Shown: one piece after another, positions 25,001 through 32,319 of the stretch
Layout of the letters: the number at the start of each line of letters is the position of its first letter
Numbering within the stretch: the first letter of the stretch is position 1
Assembly (NCBI RefSeq): GCF_030813695.1
Contig: NZ_JAUSVA010000002.1
Location: 4,402,001-4,466,000 of the forward strand
Length of the DNA stretch: 64,000 nucleotides
Reading direction: 5' to 3'
From: Kitasatospora herbaricolor
GTDB lineage: Bacteria > Actinomycetota > Actinomycetes > Streptomycetales > Streptomycetaceae
The notes under the pieces: model-generated
The model's database searches: none
Seen by the model: only the letters and a program-made list of their open reading frames with translations
What the model was told of the DNA's origin: nothing
Program-made: the position numbers and the translations under genes

Positions 25001-25737
25001 TCTGGCCGGAGCCCGACCCGTCCACCAAGCAGGCCCTGCAGGACCGCGGCTACCACCCGGTCATCGTCCGCTCCCGCGAGGAGGTGGACGCGCAGGTCGC
25101 CGCCTTCCCCGCGGCGCTCTTCGTCGACCCGCTGACCGGCCCGATCACCCGGACGGCCCTGCAGTCCCTGCGGACCGCCGCGCTGAACAGCCGGGTTCCG
25201 GTGCTGGTCACGGCCGGGCTCGGGCAGTCCACCCGGGAGGCCGCCTACGGGGCCGACCCGGCGGTGCTGCTGCGCGCGCTGGCCCCCCGTGACGGCGAGA
25301 ACCACGCCCCCCGGGTGCTGCTGGTGGAGTCCGACCCGGACATCGCGGCCGCGATGATCAGCAGCCTGGAACGGCGCGGCATGCACGTCGAGCACGCGGT
25401 GGACGAGAACGACGCCGTCGCCCGTGCCAGCAGCGTCCAGCCCAACCTGGTGGTGATGGACCTGCTCCAGATCCGCCGCCGCCGGGTCGGCCTGCTGGAC
25501 TGGCTGCGCGCCAACGACCGGCTGCACCGCACCCCGCTGGTCGTCTACACCTCGGTGGACCTCGACCCGCGCGAGCTGCCGCGACTGCGGACCGGCGAGA
25601 CGGTGCTCTTCCTGGCCGAGCGCTCGACCAGCCCGGACGTGCAGTCACGGATCGTCGACCTGCTGGGCCGGATCGGCTCGCTCGGCGAGCCGGGGGCGGC
25701 CGCCGGCGCCGGGGTGATGCGGCTCGCCGACCGCTGA
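22045..25737 (+). CDS. PAS-domain hybrid protein: two PAS domains, degenerate kinase core, long Pro/Ala linker, receiver domains
   Basis: A 1230-residue cytoplasmic protein. PAS 1 is at ~8-130 (LDALPDALLLVNSNGTVVDANN) and PAS 2 at ~170-290 (AAAEGVLGVDLEGRCVLVNP). A histidine-kinase-like region at ~295-520 lacks a convincing H-box and N-box but keeps a G2-like LGPSPVHLPIARSVVERHGG. Residues ~525-975 are a disordered Pro/Ala/Gly/Glu tract. A divergent receiver-like fold (RRLLVWPEPD) begins at ~982. A clearer receiver runs ~1090-1215 with ESDPD, phospho-acceptor Asp 1139 (VVMDLL) and VYTSVD; the usual Lys is absent. GTG 22045 with GGAG upstream is preferred to an earlier ATG at 21991. Catalytic activity is doubtful; a scaffold or sensor role seems likelier. 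Confidence 0.78.
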   Translation: MSSRPIRGAARLAAILDALPDALLLVNSNGTVVDANNAAVQSLQAPGTSLVGMGVLDLLPEFDPSRIPGSMRPAPREDDALDRPVRMTARRTDGTAFPVEVSGNDFADDGASEGRGYALSPLVPYDPYRDTPRQSSGSDLLLLLVRDLSSRLGVEAELRRQHKQTEMILRAAAEGVLGVDLEGRCVLVNPAAAHILEYRASELGGRELHPLIQHSKADGTPLTLEESALLDTLTSGRKHRVRGAVLWRKDGRPVTVDLTTAPVRDGDQLVGAVMTFTDRSRELALVARNEHLTAVLESELGGALTALHRRIDALAGDPAGQLWPEANWTLRRLADECRRFGKLIDGVLSYQSYEAGAESGQNAPEREPVGLDEVVRRAVEHAGELVGAGRVRFSVHAAAVEVIADEERLAQALAHLVADVSGVALSLDAVPVVDGLAVPAPVGPAELPPSGGEPPMVVLAAAQRGEVARVEIRGPGLGPSPVHLPIARSVVERHGGVLQSHELPDRAGTTYVVELPLDPVAAKAAAERAAAGGRRDTPKESDTAVLPDLPGIPQLPSGERTTEGDGTDDTGAEAAGQSPAARPAAEQAPAVAPGEEGRTGRGRRAARAADPERRQDAPAPRTGQGGGTGTGVTLGRTVPEQWNGDGADAGYGRAAADQGDRAEHDPWRGGDNGGTAYAVPAGESDRAPGGRDSGTDSRTAAQGAPKASGGAIALGPGPSAAPAEPERPAEQPAPERGPLALGPAGPASEPADGPVPAQGQGASRRRRALPAAGEEPPAGFSLPGVPDPGTPLYPGLEHALPAGPAPAVPEPGTVPPTGRRRRLAVPPGGTAGTRPEEQGEEAGQAPAGPEAAPAASGALEIARPALPAGDNLPATTQPAPPAGAEAGEPRPPQPVGSGLGELSPPRPMGAGGGFPGAFPAAPAGTVAVPQAGGPADGGAPVEARTPPRPMAELAPAGHGEPAPAPDGAPSAAGAPAADGNARRLLVWPEPDPSTKQALQDRGYHPVIVRSREEVDAQVAAFPAALFVDPLTGPITRTALQSLRTAALNSRVPVLVTAGLGQSTREAAYGADPAVLLRALAPRDGENHAPRVLLVESDPDIAAAMISSLERRGMHVEHAVDENDAVARASSVQPNLVVMDLLQIRRRRVGLLDWLRANDRLHRTPLVVYTSVDLDPRELPRLRTGETVLFLAERSTSPDVQSRIVDLLGRIGSLGEPGAAAGAGVMRLADR

Positions 25738-25754
25738 CGCGCCGGCCGTCGAAC

Positions 25755-25798
25755 GTCCTCGGGCCCGCCCCTCCGGTCGGAGGGGCGGGCCCGAGGAC
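25755..25798. terminator. Bidirectional terminator, 20-bp perfect stem
   Basis: GTCCTCGGGCCCGCCCCTCC pairs perfectly with its downstream complement across a 4-nt loop. It sits 17 bases after the PAS-protein stop and 24 bases from the stop of the convergent acyl-CoA synthetase. Confidence 0.8.
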
Positions 25799-25822
25799 CT
25801 TGTGCCCGGACGCGTCCGGCGG

Positions 25823-27481
25823 CTACTTGCCGAGGACGGTGACCTCCAGCTCCTCGGCCGCGTACGAGGCCCGGATCACCTTCTTGTCGAACTTGCCGAC
25901 CGAGGTCTTGGGCACCGCCGGCACGATCGACCAGCGCTCCGGCAGCTGCCAGGAGGCGACCCGCTCGGCCAGGAAGGCCCGCAGTTCGGGCAGGCCGGCG
26001 GTGGCGCCCGGGCGCAGCACCACGGTCGCCAGCGGACGCTCGCCCCACTTGTCGTCGGGCACCGCGACCACCGCCGCCTCGGCCACCTCCGGGTGCGCCA
26101 TCAGGGCGTTCTCCAGCTCGACCGAGGAGATCCACTCCCCGCCGGACTTGATCACGTCCTTGGCGCGGTCGGTCAGCGTCAGGTAGCCGTCCGCGGTGAT
26201 GGTGCCGACGTCGCCGGTGCGCAGCCAGCCGTCCTCGCTGAACTTGTCGTCCGGACGCTCCGGGTCGTTGCCCGCGCCGCCGTAGTAGGCGCCCGCGATC
26301 CACGGGCCGCGGACCTCCAGCTCGCCGGCCGCCACGCCGTCGTGCGGCATGAACTCACCGGACGGGCCGGCCAGCCGGGCCTCGACGGAGGCGGGGAACA
26401 GGCCCTGGGTGAGCCGGTAGGGCCACTCCTGCTCGGTGGTCAGGCCGCCCGGCGGGAGGGCGAAGGTGCCGAGGGGCGAGGTCTCGGTCATGCCCCAGGC
26501 GTGCACCACGCTGATCCCGTGGCGGTCCTGGAAGGCCTTCATCAGGGCGGGCGGACAGGCCGATCCGCCGATCACGACCATCCGCAGGGCGGAGGTGTCG
26601 TAGTCGCCGGCGTCCAGCTCGTCCAGCAGGCCGCTCCAGATGGTGGGGACGGCAGCGCTGACGGTCGGCTTGATCCGGTCGATCATCGCGGCCAGCGGCT
26701 TCGGCTGCAGGAAGCGGTCCGGCATCAGCAGGTTGGCCCCGGACATGAAGGCGGTGTGCGGGATGCCCCAGGCGTTGACGTGGAACATCGGGACGACCGG
26801 CAGCGCGGTGTCGCGGGCGGTCAGCCCGAAGCTGTCGGCCGCGATCACCTGGAGGCAGTGCAGGTAGACCGAGCGGTGGCTGTAGAGCACGCCCTTCGGG
26901 TCCCCGGTGGTGCCGGAGGTGTAGCAGAGCGCGGCGGCCCGGCGCTCGTCGATGTCGGTCTGCCACGGGTACTCGGCCGGGCGGCCCTCGATCAGCGCCT
27001 CGTAGTCGTGGACGGTCCCGGCGAAGCCTGCCAGGACGGACCGGTCGCCCTCGCCGTTGACCACGATGTGCTGGAGCGTCGGGTTCAGCTGCGGCAGCAC
27101 GGCCGCCAGCAACGGCAGCAGGCTGCCGTCCGCCACGATCACCCGGTCGGCGGCGTGGTTGACGATGAAGGACAGCTGGTGCGCGGGCAGGCGCAGGTTC
27201 AGGGTGTGCAGCACGGCGCCCATGGAGGGGACGGCCAGGTAGGCCTCCAGGTGCTCGGCGTTGTTCCACATCAGGGTCGCCACGCGGTCGTCGCCGCTCA
27301 CGCCGAGTTCGTCGCGCAGGGCGTGCGCGAGCTGGGCCGCGCGGGCCCCCACCTCGGCGTACGTGCGGGTCACCGGGCCGGTGCCGTCCCAGGTGGTGAC
27401 GGTGGAGCGGCCGTGGACGGTGGATCCGTGCACGAGGATCCGGGCGACGGTGAGCGGTACGTCCTGCATGGTGCTGAACAC
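25823..27481 (-). CDS. Long-chain fatty acyl-CoA synthetase (ANL superfamily)
   Basis: A 552-residue AMP-binding enzyme. Seen: YTSGTTGDPKGVLYSHRS (AMP-binding P-loop, ~residues 190-207), MFHVNAWGIPH, WGMTETSPLG, GWLRTGDVGTI and the C-terminal KSGGEWISSVELEN hinge, with a late KFDKKVIR containing the catalytic Lys region. The enzyme activates a carboxylic acid, probably a medium or long fatty acid, to acyl-AMP and then acyl-CoA in the cytoplasm. GTG 27481 is selected because AAGGAGG lies 6-7 bases upstream. Single gene, no operon partner. Chain-length specificity is unknown. Confidence 0.9.
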   Translation of the reverse strand: MFSTMQDVPLTVARILVHGSTVHGRSTVTTWDGTGPVTRTYAEVGARAAQLAHALRDELGVSGDDRVATLMWNNAEHLEAYLAVPSMGAVLHTLNLRLPAHQLSFIVNHAADRVIVADGSLLPLLAAVLPQLNPTLQHIVVNGEGDRSVLAGFAGTVHDYEALIEGRPAEYPWQTDIDERRAAALCYTSGTTGDPKGVLYSHRSVYLHCLQVIAADSFGLTARDTALPVVPMFHVNAWGIPHTAFMSGANLLMPDRFLQPKPLAAMIDRIKPTVSAAVPTIWSGLLDELDAGDYDTSALRMVVIGGSACPPALMKAFQDRHGISVVHAWGMTETSPLGTFALPPGGLTTEQEWPYRLTQGLFPASVEARLAGPSGEFMPHDGVAAGELEVRGPWIAGAYYGGAGNDPERPDDKFSEDGWLRTGDVGTITADGYLTLTDRAKDVIKSGGEWISSVELENALMAHPEVAEAAVVAVPDDKWGERPLATVVLRPGATAGLPELRAFLAERVASWQLPERWSIVPAVPKTSVGKFDKKVIRASYAAEELEVTVLGK

Positions 27482-27948
27482 GCGGGTCCTCCTTGACCTG
27501 GCGGCTCCTGGCCGGGCTACCCGACGGTAACGAAGGGGGCCCGTGGCCGATTCTGCCGCTCGGGGAAGCCGCTGTCAGCATCCGGCGGCCGTTGCGCCGG
27601 TCACGGCTGGGCCACGTTCGCGCGGCGCCCGGTGCGGTGGGCGCGCCCGCACGTCCGGCGGCGCGAGGACGACGTGAGGCGCCGCGGGGACGCCGGGAGG
27701 GGGAAGGCCGGGCCGCTCCTGCGGCGCCGTCAGGTTGCGATGACCGCGGCGACCAGCAGGCGGGAGGCCTAGAGCGGCAAGCACGACGTTCACCGCGCGG
27801 AGTCCAGGTTCTCGGCGACGGAACGGGGGGTGCGCGGCGGCCCGCCTCGGCGGAGCCCAGGATTCCCACGGGACTCCAGGCGCCGCACGACCGGCACCCG
27901 CAACCCCGCGCGCACGGAGCCCCGGCCGGGGCCGCCCGGCGCGGGGCG
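27482..27948. other. Non-coding gap
   Basis: A GC-rich gap of 467 bases between two minus-strand genes. Open frames on both strands have no codon bias or start-site support. It should hold the promoter of the acyl-CoA synthetase near its right-hand neighbour's stop. I see no repeat or RNA gene. Confidence 0.5.
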
Positions 27949-28830
27949 TCAGGCGGCGACCAGGGCGTCCAGCTGGTTGCGGTCGACGGTGAGGGTGACG
28001 CCGCCGTGGGTCTCCTCGACGTCGCCGCGGTACTGGTGGATCCGCTGGTGCCTGGTCCACAGGCCGCGCAGGCTCGCGTGGTCGGTGCTCGGGCGGTCGT
28101 CCCAGCGGGCGTACCAGAGCGCGTCCGGCAGCGGCGCGGCGCCCGCGCGGGCTGCGGCGGCCAGGTCGGCGATGCCGGAGTCGAGGCTGGAGTAGAACCC
28201 GGAGCGGTACCCGGCGGCGTGCAGCGCCTGGGTCCAGCCGAGGGTGAAGTCGACCACCGCCTGGCCGCAGGCGGGATCCTGCGGCGGGTAGGACTCGATG
28301 TCCAGGTAGACCGGGCTGCCCTTGCCCAGCCCGACCGCCTTCAGCCCGCGCACGGCGACGCCCGCCTCGTCCCGCCCCTGCTGGACGGCGTCGGCGGGGT
28401 CGATCCGCCGGGGCTTGCCGGCCTGGGTCCGGCAGGGCGCCTGCAGGCCGACGTGGACCGGGACGAAGCGCCACCCCATCGCGCGGGCCTGCCGGATCCA
28501 GTCGGCGGTGAGCCGGGGCTGGCCGCAGGCGCGCTGGGCGCCGCTGGTGTAGATGCCGACCGCGCCGTACGGGGAGTCGGCGCGCCAGGCCTTCAGCGTC
28601 TCCAGCGAGGGCGCGGTGCAGGCGTCGAAGCCGGCGCCCTCGAAGACCTCACGGTGCAGGCCCTGCAGCGGTCCGGCCGGGTCGTCCAGGACGGTGGCGC
28701 GGATCCGGGGCGGCGGCGCGGGCGCGCCCGCGGCGGCGAGCGCCTCGGCGCTCGATCCGGCCCCGCCGTCGGTGGCCAGGAGCAGCACGAGGGAGGCGGC
28801 GGCGAGGGACGCGGGGCGGAGATAGCGCAC
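27949..28830 (-). CDS. Secreted DUF1906 (Rv2525c-like) glycoside-hydrolase-like protein
   Basis: A 293-residue exported protein. GTG 28830 begins a signal peptide (VRYLRPASLAAASLVLLLA, cleavage near AGSSAEA). The mature part shows the DUF1906 TIM-barrel blocks: GFDACTAPS, AVGIYTSG, FVPVHVGLQ, GSPVYLDIESY with the conserved Asp/Glu pair, GFYSSLDSG and LWYARWDD, ending VTLTVDRNQLD. Rv2525c is a Tat-exported relative tied to cell-wall homeostasis. Many homologues lack proven catalysis. No ribosome binding site is clear. It is divergent from the EamA transporter. Confidence 0.83.
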   Translation of the reverse strand: MRYLRPASLAAASLVLLLATDGGAGSSAEALAAAGAPAPPPRIRATVLDDPAGPLQGLHREVFEGAGFDACTAPSLETLKAWRADSPYGAVGIYTSGAQRACGQPRLTADWIRQARAMGWRFVPVHVGLQAPCRTQAGKPRRIDPADAVQQGRDEAGVAVRGLKAVGLGKGSPVYLDIESYPPQDPACGQAVVDFTLGWTQALHAAGYRSGFYSSLDSGIADLAAAARAGAAPLPDALWYARWDDRPSTDHASLRGLWTRHQRIHQYRGDVEETHGGVTLTVDRNQLDALVAA

Positions 28831-28981
28831 GGTCCATTGGTACTGACGGTTCGTCGGATGATCCGAGCGACAGGGCCGCCGAGGCGCCTCCGAGTCACCC
28901 TTTTGGCCGACCCGTCCAGGTACGTCCATATTCTGGTAACGAGCTTGCCGGGGCAGCACTCCTTACGGCACACTCACTGGC

Positions 28982-30079
28982 ATGCCCGCTCCTCAACCGA
29001 CCGCCCCCGCCTTCCCGGCCCGGCCCGGCGCCACCGTCGCCCACGCCGAGGCCCTCGCCATGCCGCCCGCCCCCAAGGGCGAGCCCGCCGGCGAACGCGG
29101 TGGGTGGCGACGAGGCGGCGGCAGCGGCACGACCGACGGGCCGGCCGCCGCGCCACCGGGCACACCCGTCGACCGGACACCGTCCGGCCGACGGACCTCG
29201 AAGCTGCTGCGGCGCCCGGCGAGAATCCCGGCGCCGCTTCTCTGCGTTCTGGCCATGTTCACCGTCCAGAGCGGCACCGCCCTCTCCAAGCCGCTGTTCG
29301 CCCTGCTCGGCGTGGGCGGCACGACCTTCCTGCGGCTCGGCTTCGCCGCGATCGTCCTGCTGGCGGTGGCCCGGCCCCGGCTGCGCGGCCGCAGCCCGCG
29401 CGACCTCGGCGCGGCGGCCCTGCTCGGCGTCGCCTCGGCCGGCATGACCCTGCTCTTCGCCGGGGCCGTCGACCGGCTGCCGATGGGCACCGCCGCGACC
29501 ATCGAGTTCCTCGGCCCGCTCGCGGTCGCCCTGCTCTTCGCCCGGCAGGCCGCCCACCTGCTCTGGGCCCTGCTGGCCGGCGGCGGGGTCGCCCTGCTGA
29601 CCCTGTTCACCGGCGGCGGGCACGGCGGCTCCGCGCTGGACCCGGTCGGCCTCGCCTACGCCTTCGGCGCGGCCGCCTGCTACGCGGTGTACATCCTGTT
29701 CACCGACAAGGTCGGCGCGGCCTTCCAGGGGTTCCAGGGCCTGGCCGTGTCGATGACGGTCGGCGCGATCACGCTGGCGCCCTTCGGCCTCGGCCAGGCC
29801 TGGCACGGGCTGAGCGCGCCGGGCGCCTCACCCGTCCTGCTGCTGCTCGCCGTGGCCGGGGTGTCGCTGCTGCTGCCGGTGATCCCGTACGCGCTGGAGA
29901 TGACCGCGCTGCGCCGGATGCCGCAGCGGGTGTTCAGCGTGATCGTGAGCCTGGAGCCGGCGGTGAGCGCGCTGGTCGGCCTGGTGGTGCTGCACCAGTT
30001 GCTCGGGTGGCCGCAGCTGGCGGGCATCGGGTGCGTGGTCGCCGCCAGCGTGGGCGCCACCTTGACCGGACGCCGGTAA
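28982..30079 (+). CDS. EamA/DMT family transporter
   Basis: A 365-residue inner-membrane protein. A ~85-residue Pro/Gly/Arg-rich cytoplasmic N-terminal extension precedes about ten transmembrane helices arranged as two EamA repeats, with markers FTVQSGTALSKPLF, TFLRLGFAAIVLL, GTAATIEFLGPLAVALL and MPQRVFSVIVSLEPAVSALVG. The last is the typical RhtA/YdcZ-type second-repeat signature. Members export amino acids or other small metabolites; the cargo is unknown. The N-terminal extension is atypical and may mean the real start lies further in, but no better start has a ribosome binding site. Confidence 0.85.
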   Translation: MPAPQPTAPAFPARPGATVAHAEALAMPPAPKGEPAGERGGWRRGGGSGTTDGPAAAPPGTPVDRTPSGRRTSKLLRRPARIPAPLLCVLAMFTVQSGTALSKPLFALLGVGGTTFLRLGFAAIVLLAVARPRLRGRSPRDLGAAALLGVASAGMTLLFAGAVDRLPMGTAATIEFLGPLAVALLFARQAAHLLWALLAGGGVALLTLFTGGGHGGSALDPVGLAYAFGAAACYAVYILFTDKVGAAFQGFQGLAVSMTVGAITLAPFGLGQAWHGLSAPGASPVLLLLAVAGVSLLLPVIPYALEMTALRRMPQRVFSVIVSLEPAVSALVGLVVLHQLLGWPQLAGIGCVVAASVGATLTGRR

Positions 30080-30122
30080 CGCGGCCCTCGCCCGCCCGCT
30101 CCGGCGGCCGGGCGCGGCACCC

Positions 30123-30173
30123 GACGGCGGATGCCCCGGCGGCCCGAGGAGGGCTGCCGGGGCATCCGCCGTC
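30123..30173. terminator. Bidirectional terminator
   Basis: A long stem with inner mismatches (GACGGCGGATGCCCCGGC and its complement) lies between the converging EamA gene and the PNPOx-family gene, 8 bases from the latter's stop. Confidence 0.75.
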
Positions 30174-30180
30174 CCGGGCG

Positions 30181-30939
30181 TCACGGCCAGAGCAGGGTCC
30201 GCCGCCAGCCCGCGGGCGCGTCGTCACCGGCCGGGGTGCCGACGGCCGGAGCCTCACCGGCCGCGGCGTCCGTCCTGCTGTAGTGCAGGCGGACGTGACG
30301 GCGGCTCTGGTCGCCCTGCCAGAACTCCACCTCCCGGGCCCGCAGGGTGTAGACGGTGTGGGTCGGCGCCACCACGGCCGGATCCAGCTCCAGCCGGCGG
30401 CCGACCTCCTCGGCGGCGAGGTCGTACGCCGCGAGCGACGCCAGCGGCTCGCTCTGGTGCCCGACCAGCGTCGCCGCCCGCGCACCCGGCGACCTGGTGG
30501 CGAACTCGGCGGCCGAGACCTCCCGCGGGGCCGCCTCGACCGTGCCGCGCACCCGGACCTGCCGGCCCTGCGCCGGCCAGTAGAGCGTCATGGCAGCCAC
30601 CGGGTGCTCGGCGAGCTGCCGGCCCTTGGGGCTGTCCGCGTCGATCGCGAAGACCCACGCTCCGCCGTCGGCGTCCACGTCGCGCAGCACCAGCGCCCGG
30701 GCGTCCGGCACCCCGTCGGCCCCGATCGTCGACAGGGTGACCACCTGCGGGTCGAGGACCCCGGCCGCGAAGGCCCCGGCGAGCCAGTCGGCGAACAGCG
30801 GACCGGGAGCGTCCGGGGCCCGCTCGGGGTCGAAGAAGGGCAGCGCGCGGGCCATCGGCGGCCGGCCGAACAGCAGCCCGGCAACCGCGCTCCGGCCGGG
30901 ACCGGCCGGCCGGGGGGCGTCCACCGAGTCAGTCACCAT
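30181..30939 (-). CDS. Pyridoxamine 5'-phosphate oxidase-family protein
   Basis: A 252-residue flavin-dependent protein with the split-barrel PNPOx fold: VVTLSTIGADGVPDARALVLRD near residue 65 (FMN contact strands), SPKGRQLAEHP, AMTLYWPAQGRQVRVRG, and a C-terminal VEFWQGDQSRRHVRLHYSR. That ending matches the RxxR-type terminus of pyridoxine oxidases. It may make pyridoxal phosphate or act on another flavin or B6 substrate; a streptomycete usually has several paralogues. GGAGGAGAG precedes the ATG. Single gene, convergent with EamA. Confidence 0.85.
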   Translation of the reverse strand: MVTDSVDAPRPAGPGRSAVAGLLFGRPPMARALPFFDPERAPDAPGPLFADWLAGAFAAGVLDPQVVTLSTIGADGVPDARALVLRDVDADGGAWVFAIDADSPKGRQLAEHPVAAMTLYWPAQGRQVRVRGTVEAAPREVSAAEFATRSPGARAATLVGHQSEPLASLAAYDLAAEEVGRRLELDPAVVAPTHTVYTLRAREVEFWQGDQSRRHVRLHYSRTDAAAGEAPAVGTPAGDDAPAGWRRTLLWP

Positions 30940-31463
30940 GGGTCTCTCCTCCGTGCTGGGCGGGTCGGGCGGCCTGACGGCGCCACGCGAGCGCCACCGT
31001 ACCGGGCGGGCCCGCGCCGGAGGCGGACCGGCCGGAGCGGGACCGCGCGGCGGCGGCCCGGCGGCGCGGCCTGCCCCTGTCCCGTCCCGGGGCGGGCGGC
31101 GCCCGGACAGGCCGGTGGGCGGCGCCGGTGTCGGCGCCGCCCACGTGGCCGGTTCGCGGTGACCCTTTCCGCTCTCCCGGTGAGGCCGGACGGACGCGGT
31201 CGCGCCGCGCCGTCCCGTACGGTCTTCGAGCTCGCTCCGCGGGTGCTCAGCTCACCCGCGGCCGCGGTCCGTCCGACGATGCCCGCCTCCGGCGCCCCCG
31301 CCGTCGGTGTGCGTGTCGTGCGGGCGCGGTGCCCGTCGCCGTGCTTGCCCGCGCCGCCGCCGTGGCGCCGCGGGATGCTGTTCGCCCGGCCGTCGCCGCC
31401 GGTGTCGGCGCTGCTACGGCCTGCTGGGCCCGGTGGGCCCGGTCCGTCCTTCCGGACCCGGGG
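30940..31463. other. Non-coding gap
   Basis: A 524-base GC-rich stretch between two minus-strand genes. It contains the upstream region of the PNPOx gene and the 3' flank of the small secreted protein. No start-plus-ribosome-site combination supports a gene. The last bases before 31464 include a weak GGCCCGGTCCG/CGGACCCGG hairpin. Confidence 0.45.
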
Positions 31464-31805
31464 CTAGCCGAGGGCCGGCACGAAGACCGGATTGAAGTAG
31501 ACGTTGAGGTTCTTGTTGGACTGATCGGCGAGGACCAGGCCGGCGTTGTCCTTCACCCCGAGGGTGTTGTTCTGGTTCGAGGCACCGGAGCCGGTCGCCG
31601 TCTGCTGCGTCGCGTTGTAGTTGCCGTCCACCGAGCCGAAGATGTTGCCGCTGCCGATGTTCGACACCACGCTGCTGTTCGAACTGTCGCCGGCCAGTGC
31701 CCCGTTGTCGGCCGCCGCGGCTCCCGAACCGGCCAGCAGGAGTGCGGCGGCGATCGGGAGCGCGGCGAGCAGGCCGAGATGACGAATGGTGCGGATGCGA
31801 GCCAT
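31464..31805 (-). CDS. Small secreted Asn/Gly/Ser-rich protein
   Basis: A 113-residue protein: signal peptide ~1-32 (HLGLLAALPIAAALLLAGS, cleavage near AAAADNG), then an ~80-residue mature chain dominated by Asn, Gly, Ser, Thr and Val. It contains the pattern SNIGSGNIFGSVDGNYN and ASNQNNTLGVKDNAG, ending YFNPVFVPALG. It has no Cys. The alternating Asn/Gln-rich strands recall surface amyloid-forming proteins such as curlin-like or rodlin-type chains, but I cannot assign a family. ATG 31805 is favoured by GGAGG 5 bases upstream; an ATG at 31817 overlaps that site. The gene is isolated, with a long A/T-richer upstream region. Confidence 0.75.
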   Translation of the reverse strand: MARIRTIRHLGLLAALPIAAALLLAGSGAAAADNGALAGDSSNSSVVSNIGSGNIFGSVDGNYNATQQTATGSGASNQNNTLGVKDNAGLVLADQSNKNLNVYFNPVFVPALG

Positions 31806-32319
31806 GAATGCCTCCATAAAAGCTGTAAGTCATGATATCCGTGCAGAAGTTCGCGGCCAGACGAACATCTGCGGGCTGCGACGCCGAGACACAGACTTCC
31901 GCAACAAATCGACAAAGCACCACCCCCGCCCGCCTTTTTCGCCCATTAGCGTGACATCGAGCCGGGTGCGAATAGCGGCCGGAGACCGGATCCGAAAGCC
32001 GACACACGGGCGGCCAACTGGGATTTCCCTCCAACGGCCGCCCCGGCCCGGCCGTTGGAGCGGACCGATGTCCGGCGCGGGCAGCGCGCATGGAAAACGG
32101 CCCGCACCACCCCGGCGCGGGCCGTCGGCATGCGCGCCCCTTCAGGGTGCGGTCGGCCGTCCAAGTCGATAATTCCAGCCATTCTTCGGCGACGCGAAAA
32201 TCATTTCGTCAGCCACTCCGATATCAGGCTTCCCCTGCAGCCACCGGATATTCCACCGGCCCCGGGCCCAGGTGTTCGCCCGGGTCCGGGTACCCCGTCG
32301 ACGACGCCGCCCGAGGACC
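31806..32319. other. Non-coding region with comparatively A/T-rich promoter segment
   Basis: A 514-base gap. Bases ~31815-31935 and 32155-32230 are A/T-richer than surroundings and probably hold the promoter of the small secreted protein (minus) and 3' sequences of the oxidase gene. Repeated GGCGCGGGC/GCGCGGGCC words near 32070-32125 could form a weak hairpin. No gene is seen. Confidence 0.45.

Noticed and set aside
22189..25527. 1112-codon minus-strand open frame across the PAS protein gene
   Set aside because: The composition is Gly/Arg/Gln/His-rich without motifs; the plus-strand protein is clearly real.
27493..31467. 1324-codon plus-strand open frame
   Set aside because: It runs through four recognised genes on both strands and intergenic DNA, with low-complexity translation. 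It is a product of GC bias.
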